NCBI GenBank assembly: GCA_021158305.1
Contig: JAGGUU010000187.1
Location: 1-30,415 of the forward strand
Length of the DNA: 30,415 bases
Source of the DNA: Candidatus Bathyarchaeota archaeon
GTDB lineage: Archaea; Thermoproteota; Bathyarchaeia; Bathyarchaeales; DTEX01
Direction of reading: 5' to 3'
The notes beneath the pieces are model-generated. The model did no database searches. It was given only the letters and a program-made list of their open reading frames with translations, and was not told the origin of the DNA. The position numbers were made by a program, and so were the translations under genes. The first letter of the stretch is position 1. Each line of letters begins with the position of its first letter. Positions 22,637 through 29,877 of the stretch are shown one piece after another.

Positions 22637-23814
22637 GTTATGGCTCAACGATTAAAGTTCCATTCGGCCCCCAACATCCAGCCTTGAAAGAGCCGGAGCA
22701 CTTTCTATTCAAGATTGACGGAGACATAATCGTGAATGTTAAGCCCCGCATAGGATACAATCACAGAGGAATAGAGAAAGCCTTTGAAAGAAGAACATAT
22801 ATCCAAAACATATACTTGGCTGAACGTATATGCGGAATATGCTCAGATGCCCACACAACATGCTACGTGCAGGCAATAGAGGATCTCTTAGGCGTCGAGG
22901 CTCCTCCAAGAGCGAGATACATCCGCGTAATAGTGGCAGAGCTCGAGAGAATACATAGTCATTCTCTCTGGCTTGGAATAGCTGCTCACGAAATAGGCTT
23001 TGACACACTTTTCATGCATCTGTGGCGGGACAGAGAGGCAGTGATGGATATTCTTGAATTAATATCTGGAAACCGCGTTCACTACGCAATGAATACGATA
23101 GGTGGTGTTAGAAGAGATATAGTATCGGAGACTATTCCTAAAGTAATAGGCTCCCTAGACTTCTTAGAGAAAAGAACTAAGTATTACATGAAGGTTCTGA
23201 GATCAGAACCGACGGTGCTGAAGAGAACTGTTGACATTGGAGTTCTAAAGCCCGAAGACGCCGTTGAGCTCTGCGCTGTAGGCCCAACCTTACGTGCAAG
23301 CGGTGTGAAGAACGATGTGCGCAGAGATGATCCCTACGCCGCATATGACGAGATCCCCTTCAACATAGTAACAGATGATGGATGTGATGTTTTCTCAAGG
23401 ATACTTGTTAGATGCGGAGAAATATTGGAAAGCATAAACATGATACGGTACGCTTTGGATCATATGCCCTCAGGAATGCTACGTGTTAGGGTACCTATGG
23501 TGGTTAAGCCCGGCGAGGCTGTTTCTAGAGTTGAAGCTCCAAGGGGAGAGCTTATTCACTACGTGAAATCTAACGGCTCAACCAGGCCTGAACGCTACAA
23601 GGTAAGAAGCCCAACACTAGCGAATATTCCAGCATTATGCAAGATGCTTATAGGCCAACATGTAGCCGACATACCGATAATCCTAGCTGGGATAGATCCG
23701 TGCTTTGCATGCATGGATAGGCTTGTCTTTGTTGATGTAAAGACTAACAAAAAGAAGGCCTTAGACTTTGAATCTTTTAGGAAAATAGTGAGAAAGCGAC
23801 ATGAGCTGCTCTGA
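22633..23814 (+). CDS. [NiFe] hydrogenase 2 catalytic (large) subunit, group 4-type
   Basis: A 393-residue large subunit with both nickel-binding pairs: RICGICSDAH (C67, C70) and DPCFACMDR (C357, C360). It starts with FGPQHPALKEPEHF, very like complex I NuoD/EchE. After the last motif it has 30 residues (LVFVDVKTNKKK to RKRHELL), a longer tail than the 16 of hydrogenase 1, fitting removal by the HycI-type protease. The ATG overlaps the previous stop by four bases (ATGA). Catalysis: H2 oxidation or proton reduction. As in hydrogenase 1, no membrane ion-pump subunits are encoded alongside. Confidence 0.94.
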   Translation: MSYGSTIKVPFGPQHPALKEPEHFLFKIDGDIIVNVKPRIGYNHRGIEKAFERRTYIQNIYLAERICGICSDAHTTCYVQAIEDLLGVEAPPRARYIRVIVAELERIHSHSLWLGIAAHEIGFDTLFMHLWRDREAVMDILELISGNRVHYAMNTIGGVRRDIVSETIPKVIGSLDFLEKRTKYYMKVLRSEPTVLKRTVDIGVLKPEDAVELCAVGPTLRASGVKNDVRRDDPYAAYDEIPFNIVTDDGCDVFSRILVRCGEILESINMIRYALDHMPSGMLRVRVPMVVKPGEAVSRVEAPRGELIHYVKSNGSTRPERYKVRSPTLANIPALCKMLIGQHVADIPIILAGIDPCFACMDRLVFVDVKTNKKKALDFESFRKIVRKRHELL

Positions 23815-23836
23815 TTGGCATGGGAGGGCGTAATGA

Positions 23837-24181
23837 TTGGCAATAATCGTGGAGGCAATAAAGCATCTCTTTAAGCGCCCAGCTACCCTGAGGTACCCCT
23901 TTGAAAAGGAAGCTCCTCCTAAAGGCTTCAGGGGCCGTCCAATCTGGGATATGCATAGATGTGTCGGATGTGGACTATGTAGCAGGATGTGTCCCTCGGG
24001 AGCCATTGAGATGATTGGAAGAGGCCACGAAGCGAGGATTAAACATTACGTTGACAGATGTCTATTCTGTGGACAATGCTCAGAGAGTTGCCCGCGAAAC
24101 GCTATAAGGTTAATGAATGATTTCGAACATGCGAGCTACAGCCGAGATAGCATGATCTATGAGTACAAGAGAGAAAGCTAG
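23837..24181 (+). CDS. 2[4Fe-4S] ferredoxin subunit of hydrogenase 2 (NuoI/EchF-type)
   Basis: A 114-residue protein with two CxxCxxCxxxCP motifs, CVGCGLCSRMCP and CLFCGQCSESCP. The N-terminus has the pattern LFKRPATLRYPFEKE typical of NuoI/EchF, so it is a docking subunit rather than a free ferredoxin. It should pass electrons between the small subunit and an outside partner, plausibly the FrhB-type protein encoded next. The TTG start follows GGAGG by nine bases, which supports it over internal codons. It is the separate version of the domain fused to the small subunit in hydrogenase 1. Confidence 0.92.
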   Translation: MAIIVEAIKHLFKRPATLRYPFEKEAPPKGFRGRPIWDMHRCVGCGLCSRMCPSGAIEMIGRGHEARIKHYVDRCLFCGQCSESCPRNAIRLMNDFEHASYSRDSMIYEYKRES

Positions 24182-24348
24182 ATGCCTGCTCATCGATTTT
24201 TCTCACAAGGCCCCGTCCTATAATATTCCTCCTCAACGTCGTGGAATAAGTCATGATTAATTGAATCTATTTGAAGCAAAAATGGCAAATGCCCCACCGT
24301 CATATGGATGAAAATGATTTATGGTATCAATGAGAAAATAGAGTTTGA
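24182..24348. other. Short spacer before the FrhB-CBS gene
   Basis: A 167-base spacer after the ferredoxin gene. It may carry a separate promoter: GATTAATTGAAT near 24256 and TGATTTATGG near 24315 are weak TATA candidates. No hairpin or coding remnant is evident. Its length leaves open whether the FrhB-CBS gene belongs to the same transcript. Confidence 0.3.
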
Positions 24349-25911
24349 GTGAGAATTATGAAGGCTTCTAGAGACCTGATTGCATATAATGATTTGAGAA
24401 GAATAATAATTGATCCTGGATTCTGTAATCTCTGTGGTGCATGCGAATCCGCCTGTCCCGTCCACGCCTTAAAGATTGAGAATGGACGCCTAAATTATAC
24501 TCATGACTGTACAGACTTTATGGAGTTCTGTCCGATCTGTTATGATATATGCCCTTTCACCGAAGCTCTTCTGCTTGAGACCTTAGGATTCGTAGCAAAC
24601 GCGCCGAACAGAGCTGAAAGCATCGGCTACTACAGAAAAATACTTCTTGCACAAGCTGTCGATGAGAAGTTGAGGGATCTAAGTCATAGTGGAGGAGTTG
24701 TTACAGCGTTACTGATGCATGCGATCAAGACAGGATTTATAGATAGCGCCATAACTTCTGAGCGGGAGAAGGAGACTCCTATAATGGTTAGGCCTCTACT
24801 CAGCCTTGTCCCAGACGATCTCTTATCCGCGGTTGACTGCGAGTATTTTTCTTCATCCGTCGCTATGGCCTTTGGAAGGGCAGTTCATGAGTATGGCAAG
24901 GCTAAAATAGCTTTCGTTGGAACGCCGTGTCAGGTACGAGCGATCAGAAAGCTCGAGGCTTGGGAGCATAAGATTATGAATAGCTTAAGGATAGTGATCG
25001 GCCTAACGTGCCTCTGGAGCTTCTCCTTCCCTAAGCTCACCCAATTTCTTAAAGAGAGCTACGGCATAGAAGTTAGTGACATCTTAAGGATCGATATGGA
25101 TGGAAAATACAAGGTCTCCTTGAAAAATGGAAAGCTAATAGCGGTTTCTATACCGGAGATAAGAGATCATACCCTAAGCGTCTGTAGAATGTGTGAAGAC
25201 TTCACGTCTGAGCTTGCTGATATCTCGGTTGGAGGAGCTCATCCGCTAAGGGACTGGTCGCTTGTAATAATCAGAACCGAGATTGGCGAGGAGATATTTG
25301 AAGAAGCTGTTAAGGCAGGCGTTATACGAACTAGAAAGATAGAGGAGAAACCGAATGTTTACGCCCACTTTGTTAGGATGGGTCTTCTCAAGAGAAAATA
25401 TGCGATAGAGGAGATTGAAAGGAGGAAGAAACGTGGAGAACCAGTGCCGCCCGTGTCAATTCGCCTATTAGAACTCCTTCCACGCGAGATAAGTCTCCTC
25501 TCAAGTCTCAAAGCCGAGCACATAATGACGAAGAATGTCATGACCGTCACGCCGGAGACAACGCTGGAGGAGCTTCTCACAATTATGACTAGGCATCATC
25601 ATATGGGATATCCGGTTGTGGATGATGAAGGAAAGATACTCGGAATAGTAACGTTCGAGGATATCTCAAAGGTTCCGGCGTCTAGACGTGGGGAAGTATT
25701 AGTCAAAGAAGTAGCTCGCAAGAAACTCGTAACCGCGTATCCAGATAGCTCAGTAATGGAGATCTATGAAAAGATGAGCCAGTACAAGATCGGAAGGATA
25801 TTGATCGTGGACAGAAAAGATCACAGGAAGCTACTTGGAATAATAACTAAAACCGATATAGTGCATATGCTAAGGTGGCCTATGAAAAAATTTGACAAAA
25901 CACCAACATGA
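24349..25911 (+). CDS. FrhB/FdhB-like F420-flavoprotein with N-terminal Fe-S domain and C-terminal CBS pair
   Basis: A 520-residue fusion. Residues about 20-70 hold a [4Fe-4S] motif (CNLCGACESACP) and a second cysteine set (DCTDFMEFCPICYDICPF). Residues about 95-345 match the coenzyme F420 hydrogenase/dehydrogenase beta family: LSHSGGVVTALLMHAIKTGF, KIAFVGTPCQVRAIRKLE, CRMCEDFTSELADISVGG. Such proteins bind FAD and Fe-S and reduce F420 or related acceptors. Residues about 388-510 are two CBS motifs (IMTKNVMTVTPETTLEELL and LVTAYPDSSVMEIYEKMS), which usually bind AMP, ATP or SAM and regulate the attached protein. GTG 24349 opens the frame; ATG 24358 is equally likely. Position after hydrogenase 2 suggests H2:F420-type electron transfer under nucleotide control. 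The acceptor is inferred, not shown. Confidence 0.88.
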   Translation: MRIMKASRDLIAYNDLRRIIIDPGFCNLCGACESACPVHALKIENGRLNYTHDCTDFMEFCPICYDICPFTEALLLETLGFVANAPNRAESIGYYRKILLAQAVDEKLRDLSHSGGVVTALLMHAIKTGFIDSAITSEREKETPIMVRPLLSLVPDDLLSAVDCEYFSSSVAMAFGRAVHEYGKAKIAFVGTPCQVRAIRKLEAWEHKIMNSLRIVIGLTCLWSFSFPKLTQFLKESYGIEVSDILRIDMDGKYKVSLKNGKLIAVSIPEIRDHTLSVCRMCEDFTSELADISVGGAHPLRDWSLVIIRTEIGEEIFEEAVKAGVIRTRKIEEKPNVYAHFVRMGLLKRKYAIEEIERRKKRGEPVPPVSIRLLELLPREISLLSSLKAEHIMTKNVMTVTPETTLEELLTIMTRHHHMGYPVVDDEGKILGIVTFEDISKVPASRRGEVLVKEVARKKLVTAYPDSSVMEIYEKMSQYKIGRILIVDRKDHRKLLGIITKTDIVHMLRWPMKKFDKTPT

Positions 25912-26545
25912 AGAATAGCTCGTGAATAGACGCGATTCAGATATCTTCAATAACTTCTTTAGAAAGATGCATGGATGTTCTCTGCGATTAAAACAAAAAA
26001 GGTAAATCTCGCCCTTAAGGAGCTCTATCATTAACCGAGGCATCTGAGAGAGACTAAAAACTTGAAGAAGCTCATATCTCCAGAGAAACTATATCCTACC
26101 TGAGTGAAAACGAAGATTTCAGCTTCAATCGCTATGGATCAGCAATAAGATGAGATCCTTAACAGTCGTAGCCGCGTCCCTATTAACTTTTCTAGGCCTA
26201 TTCATTTTAAGCATAAATCTCCTTATTCCAAAGTCGCATACAGCTTTTCAATGAGTTAAGGCTCTTCGTTTGCTTACGTAAGGAACCGTCTAAAGATCAT
26301 TAAGAATTTAGGAAATGATAAAAGATTCGTGATAGATACGTACAATCCACGTTATGCTCGCATCCAAGCCCCGCTAAGTAGGAGGCGGGAAGATAAGCGA
26401 CACGATTGATCCTGCAGCCAAGTGGAGTAGCGGATTGGGAGATTGGAGGCGCGGGCTCTTAAAAGTGCGGAATCCTTTACTATGGAATAAGATAAAAAGT
26501 TAACATTTATCGCATTTTATATCAGCTGGCGTCTGCAAAATTGAA
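25912..26545. other. Long gene-poor region with possible decayed coding sequence
   Basis: A 634-base region between the FrhB-CBS gene and TFB, which converge on it. No intact gene is recognised. Its right half (26150-26503) has protein-like text in three successive frames, listed separately. A GC-richer patch around 26370-26465 stands out from AT-rich flanks but does not fold into a tRNA, SRP RNA or RNase P RNA that I can recognise. Confidence 0.4.
26150..26503 (+). pseudogene. Possible frameshifted gene with a signal-peptide-like start
   Basis: ATG 26150 opens 34 codons with a signal- or membrane-anchor-like product (MRSLTVVAASLLTFLGLFIL, then SINLLIP) ending at TGA 26254. A second frame from 26260 gives FAYVRNRLKIIKNLGN and VIDTYNPRYARIQAPL, ending at 26409. 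A third, from about 26378, gives VGGGKISDTIDPAAKWSSGL then GDWRRGLLKVRNPLLWNK, ending at TAA 26503. Read with two shifts they form one plausible protein of about 110 residues. The family is not recognised. Chance open frames remain possible. Confidence 0.3.
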
Positions 26546-27490
26546 TTAGAGACTTATCACGAAGAGAAGACAGTCAACTAATTCTTTATACCTGTTTCTT
26601 ATCGTCACTTCAGTAACTTTTGCTATCTCAGCTATCTCCCGTTGCGTTCTTCTTTCGCCGACCAGAACTGAAGCTATATAGCTCGCTGCGGCTGCTATGC
26701 CTGTTGGGCCCCTGCCAGACGTTAATTTGAGCTGCTTAGCTATCAGCAGAATTTTATTCGCTATCTCTTCAACTTTACCCTGCATCGTGAGCTGATTTGA
26801 GAATTTGGAGACGTAATGGCTTGCCTTTACAGGCGGGATGAAGTAGCCGAGCTCCTTTACTAAGAAACGGTAGCTCCTACCTATTTCCCTTTTGCTTATA
26901 TTCGAAGCCTTCGCTATTTCATCTAAGGTGCGGGGAAGACCACACTGCCTACACGCAATATAAACCGAGGCTGCGCTTATACTCTGTATTGACCTTCCGC
27001 GGATAAGATGCTCCTTAACAGCCTTCCTGTAGATTACAGAGGCTGTTTCGAGAATATTCCGGGGCAACGAAAGGTTACTTGCTATCTTCGTTATTTCTGA
27101 AAGGGCAAATGCGAGGTTTCGTTCCATAGCATCGGAGACCCGGATACGTCTCTGCCATTTCCTGAGGCGATAAATCTGAGCTTTCTTCCCACTTGAAAAT
27201 TTCTTTCCGTATACATCTCGGTCATGCCAGTCTATCATAGTTGAAAGTCCTTTGTCATGGATCGTATACGTTACCGGGGCGCCTGTTCGAGCTCTCTTCT
27301 CTTTCTGCTCATTGTCAAACGCCCTCCACTCTGGGCCGTGGTCAGCTATTCCCATCTCGATGACGTAGCCGCATTCCATACAGACAATCTCGGCGGAATC
27401 ATAGTCCCGCATTAGTCTAGTGCTTCCGCATTCGGGGCACTGCCTTACGTTGAGAATAGCTGGAGGCAGATTCTCATTCTTTCTCTTCAT
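26546..27490 (-). CDS. tfb: Transcription initiation factor IIB (TFB)
   Basis: A 314-residue TFB. N-terminal zinc ribbon with CPECG and CMECG (C18, C21, C37, C40), then the B-finger/linker region (DHGPEWRAFDNEQKEKRART, GLSTMIDWHDRD) and two cyclin-like repeats (from about residue 117, RNLAFALSEITKIASNL; and from about 213, VSKFSNQLTMQGKVEEIA), each ending in a DNA-contacting helix. TFB bridges TBP-bound promoter DNA and RNA polymerase and reads the BRE. ATG with AGGAG about five bases upstream; the start overlaps the gar1 stop by four bases (ATGA), so the genes are translationally coupled. Length is normal. Confidence 0.97.
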   Translation of the reverse strand: MKRKNENLPPAILNVRQCPECGSTRLMRDYDSAEIVCMECGYVIEMGIADHGPEWRAFDNEQKEKRARTGAPVTYTIHDKGLSTMIDWHDRDVYGKKFSSGKKAQIYRLRKWQRRIRVSDAMERNLAFALSEITKIASNLSLPRNILETASVIYRKAVKEHLIRGRSIQSISAASVYIACRQCGLPRTLDEIAKASNISKREIGRSYRFLVKELGYFIPPVKASHYVSKFSNQLTMQGKVEEIANKILLIAKQLKLTSGRGPTGIAAAASYIASVLVGERRTQREIAEIAKVTEVTIRNRYKELVDCLLFVISL

Positions 27491-27792
27491 CTTCTCCTTT
27501 TACCTCTCCTACTTTGTTTCAAAGGTACATGATACAGAGTCTTACCAACAAAATCGGAAGGCTTCCCATTCTCTATGTTAACTTCGATGTAAGGCGCTTT
27601 TATAGGACCGAAAACATCCGAGACTCTTCCAATTACCTTCTTGTTTCCATCAAAAACTTTCTCGCCGATTTTGAGAGGTCTTGTCGTCTTTACTACTGCT
27701 TTTTCGCTGGGGCTTATATGTATAACGCGCCCTATCTTCCTCAAAATGACAAGATGCCTCCAGAAGTCGAGACATGAAAATGAAATAAGCAT
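27487..27792 (-). CDS. gar1: Gar1, H/ACA ribonucleoprotein subunit
   Basis: A small beta-barrel protein: RKIGRVIHISPSEKAVVKTT, then VFDGNKKVIGRVSDVFGPIK, then APYIEVNIE and a basic tail RRGKRRR. Gar1 belongs to the archaeal H/ACA RNP with Cbf5, Nop10 and L7Ae, which makes pseudouridine in rRNA. The frame opens at ATG 27792, but the TATA element at 27791-27803 would start transcription downstream of that ATG. The TTG at 27744, right before the RKIGRV strand and 12 bases after GGAGG, is therefore the likelier start (85 residues). The gene order with TFB downstream is common in archaea. Confidence 0.93.
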   Translation of the reverse strand: MLISFSCLDFWRHLVILRKIGRVIHISPSEKAVVKTTRPLKIGEKVFDGNKKVIGRVSDVFGPIKAPYIEVNIENGKPSDFVGKTLYHVPLKQSRRGKRRR

Positions 27793-27803
27793 AATATTTA
27801 AAG
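27791..27803 (-). promoter_or_regulatory. TATA box upstream of gar1-tfb
   Basis: The minus strand reads CTTTAAATATTAT in the 20-base gap after the SRP19 stop. The expected transcription start near 27770-27775 lies inside the longest gar1 frame, favouring a downstream start codon. Confidence 0.4.
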
Positions 27804-27812
27804 TTTTTCTCG

Positions 27813-28103
27813 TTATGATCTGGATTTTCCGTCCTCAAGCATTGACGCAACTTCTTTCAAGAGCTTATTCTTCGGCTTAATCTTTTTGGCAAGTGCCACC
27901 CCGCTTTTCTCCCAGTGAATTCTGGGATAAGCCGCGTCTGGAACGAGTCTGTAAGGCACCCCTAAGCGTTCTAACGCTTTTCCTATCTTCTCCAAGCTCG
28001 GATGAGGCTTAGCAAGTCTCTTTGGAATCCTTCGTCCCTCTTTTCTGGTCTTTGTGGAGTCAAAATAGACGGGCCATAATACTATTTCATCACGGCTTCG
28101 CAT
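27813..28103 (-). CDS. srp19: SRP19, signal recognition particle 19-kDa protein
   Basis: A 96-residue protein with the SRP19 pattern: IVLWPVYFDSTKTRKEGRRI, PKRLAKPHPSLEKIGKALER, VPYRLVPDAAYPRIHWEKSG, then a lysine-rich KKIKPKNKLLKEV. It binds SRP RNA and primes binding of SRP54 for targeting secreted and membrane proteins. ATG start with AGGTGC about ten bases upstream. Lies 40 bases after S8e, probably in the same transcript. Confidence 0.96.
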   Translation of the reverse strand: MRSRDEIVLWPVYFDSTKTRKEGRRIPKRLAKPHPSLEKIGKALERLGVPYRLVPDAAYPRIHWEKSGVALAKKIKPKNKLLKEVASMLEDGKSRS

Positions 28104-28143
28104 CTAAAGAAGCACCTGATATTCTCTCAATTAAGAAGACTGA

Positions 28144-28533
28144 TTATTCATGACCAGATATTAGGACAGCGTTTAGGACTCCGGACTGCCCAGGTCTGGA
28201 GGTAACGCGGGCTCTTCCAAGGGGAGTCTCTAAGATCGTCCCCTTAGTTATCACGTTTCTCCTATCATAATCAACATTAGCAGGGTTTTTGACTACTCTG
28301 AGAATCTCTACTTTCTTAGTCTCGCCGGTTTCGGGATCTGAAACGTTCACCCACTTCGTGCTCAGCAGTCGAACCTTGATATTTCCGCCTCTTCTTCTGT
28401 CAAGTTTAGTTTTAAACTCGCCTATCGTAGTCTCAGTTGGGAAGGAACCCCTCTCGAATCTTCTCCTTTTCCTGTATGCATGTCTCTTTCCACCAGTTGG
28501 TTTTCTCTTGTGCAGATCGCTGTGCCAAGGCAT
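28144..28533 (-). CDS. rps8e: Ribosomal protein S8e
   Basis: A 129-residue archaeal S8e: HKRKPTGGKRHAYRKRRRFE at the start, KVRLLSTKWVNVSDPETGET in the middle, and DYDRRNVITKGTILETPLG, then RARVTSRPGQSG at the end. A 30S subunit protein shared by archaea and eukaryotes. The ATG has GAGGTGA (28544-28550) about ten bases upstream, and a TATA element lies further upstream, so this gene heads the S8e-SRP19 transcript. Confidence 0.97.
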   Translation of the reverse strand: MPWHSDLHKRKPTGGKRHAYRKRRRFERGSFPTETTIGEFKTKLDRRRGGNIKVRLLSTKWVNVSDPETGETKKVEILRVVKNPANVDYDRRNVITKGTILETPLGRARVTSRPGQSGVLNAVLISGHE

Positions 28534-28543
28534 CTCTTAACTT

Positions 28544-28582
28544 TCACCTCGAATCTGAGAGGTTTCCGATTAATATAAATTT
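28544..28582 (-). promoter_or_regulatory. S8e promoter and ribosome binding site
   Basis: On the minus strand AAATTTATATTAAT (28569-28582) is a strong TATA element. Transcription should start near 28545-28552, close to GAGGTGA (28544-28550). This leaves a very short leader before the ATG at 28533 and separates S8e from the SMC-ScpA-ScpB operon. Confidence 0.5.
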
Positions 28583-28601
28583 AGCGGAATCTTTTTCATG
28601 T

Positions 28602-29207
28602 CTATTCTTTCTTTTCAGTCTTGTCATTTTTTCCCTTATTTTTTATGTTGCTTAGTATTCTAGCGATCTGTTTCTTCATCACCGCGGGGTTATGGCTCAG
28701 CCCGAAATAGTCAGCGAAGTATTCGGTTGTTCTCAATATCTTGTTTCTCCCGAACCGTTTTCTCTCGATAAGTCCCATCTCCAGAAGTTGCTTTATATGT
28801 TTGTAGGCGTGTGTCCCACGCGCGGAGATCACTTGCTTCTGTGATACAGGTTGCCTATAGGCTATATATGCGAGGGTTCTGAGCGGCCCGTCTGTGAGAA
28901 GAGGCTTAACTGCAAGCCTCCTAACTTTTGAGGCATAATCGGCTTTTAGCTGGAGAACGAATCTTTGATCCTCAAGCTCCAAAACTTCGAGGGAGGAGTT
29001 GCGTTTCTGATACTCTTTCATGAGCATTCTCGCAAGCTCTCTAATCTTCCGCTTAGATCTCGAACCTATTATGCTTCCTAATGTTTTTAGGTCGAGGGGA
29101 CGGCCGGCGACGTATAGAGCCGCTTCTATCAGGGAAATCTTCCTTTTCACATCGTCTTCCTTAGGCTCTTCGTTTCCTTCCTTATCTGGCTTCCCCATCA
29201 ATTGCAC
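28602..29207 (-). CDS. scpB: ScpB, condensin accessory winged-helix protein
   Basis: A 201-residue ScpB: SLIEAALYVAGRPLDLKTLG, LVLQLKADYASKVRRL-type strand, and GPLRTLAYIAYRQPVSQKQV, then ISARGTHAYKHIKQLLEMGL, followed by a second winged helix with RNKILRTTEYFADYFGL. ScpB dimers bind the ScpA kleisin in SMC complexes for chromosome organisation. The frame opens at GTG 29207; ATG 29198 has GAGG nine bases upstream and is the better start (198 residues). It overlaps the scpA 3' end by up to 26 bases. The C-terminal tail is Lys-rich (NIKNKGKNDKTEKKE). Confidence 0.93.
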   Translation of the reverse strand: MQLMGKPDKEGNEEPKEDDVKRKISLIEAALYVAGRPLDLKTLGSIIGSRSKRKIRELARMLMKEYQKRNSSLEVLELEDQRFVLQLKADYASKVRRLAVKPLLTDGPLRTLAYIAYRQPVSQKQVISARGTHAYKHIKQLLEMGLIERKRFGRNKILRTTEYFADYFGLSHNPAVMKKQIARILSNIKNKGKNDKTEKKE

Positions 29208-29877
29208 CCTCGCCCAGAGTTATATAGATCTCATCGGATCCTTCACTCTGCCATAATGAAACCTTCTTTCTATGAGCAAGGAATAGAAGTATTATGAAGT
29301 CTCTCACCTGCTCGATCTTCTTCATTCCTTTAACGAGTCTCGAAAAAGTAGCTATCTCCCCTCTTCTGATGATTGAACGTATCTTTTGGAGGAGAATCCT
29401 CATCTGCTCCTCCATTTCCATTAGGTAGATGCTGACTTGAGGTATTACTCCCTGCGGGGGAGAGAATGATTCGCCACGCTGGGGTGTTCTGATCCTAAAT
29501 ATCTTCTCCGTTTTGAGAGCGTCTTCTAAGGCCTCAAGCAGGTTCTGAATAGTAGTAGTTGTCAATTCGTATCGTAGCGGGAGAATTAGGGGCGGTGGAA
29601 CGTAGTCGGGGCTTGGTTTGGGAGGCGGCGGGGAAGGCGGCTCTTCGAGCTTAAGCAGGAGCTTTGATTTCATGAGATAGACTGTTGCCGATGAATCTAG
29701 AGCTATTCCGGAGGCTCTAAAGTCTATTACAGATCGTTTTTCCATCTCCTCCAGAAATGAGAGGAGAAGAAAGGAGAGGTTTATCTTCCAAGGATCAATT
29801 TTCTCCAGCATTTGTGGATCAAATAGTATGTTCCAAGGAGGATGAAAGTAGAATGGCCTTTCAGATTCAGGCTTCAC
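29182..29877 (-). CDS. scpA: ScpA, kleisin subunit of the SMC complex
   Basis: A 231-residue archaeal ScpA. The N-terminal part (PPWNILFDPQMLEKIDPWKI, then NLSFLLLSFLEEMEKRSVID and SGIALDSSATVYLMKSKLLL) matches the helices that bind the SMC neck. A proline-rich linker (SPPPPKPSPDYVPPPLILP) follows. The C-terminal winged helix (RLVKGMKKIEQVRDFIILLF, LAHRKKVSLWQ) binds the SMC head. ScpA closes the SMC ring. Its start overlaps the smc stop by four bases and its 3' end overlaps scpB, so the three are translationally coupled. Confidence 0.9.
   Translation of the reverse strand: MKPESERPFYFHPPWNILFDPQMLEKIDPWKINLSFLLLSFLEEMEKRSVIDFRASGIALDSSATVYLMKSKLLLKLEEPPSPPPPKPSPDYVPPPLILPLRYELTTTTIQNLLEALEDALKTEKIFRIRTPQRGESFSPPQGVIPQVSIYLMEMEEQMRILLQKIRSIIRRGEIATFSRLVKGMKKIEQVRDFIILLFLAHRKKVSLWQSEGSDEIYITLGEGAIDGEAR

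Noticed and set aside
10223..23814. Assignment of the large subunits as complex I NuoD (non-hydrogenase)
   Set aside because: Both proteins retain both CxxC nickel-binding pairs, and maturation genes for [NiFe] sites lie between them.
26370..26470. GC-richer patch as a possible structured RNA
   Set aside because: No tRNA, SRP RNA or RNase P RNA signature could be found by eye, and the same bases read as protein-like frames.
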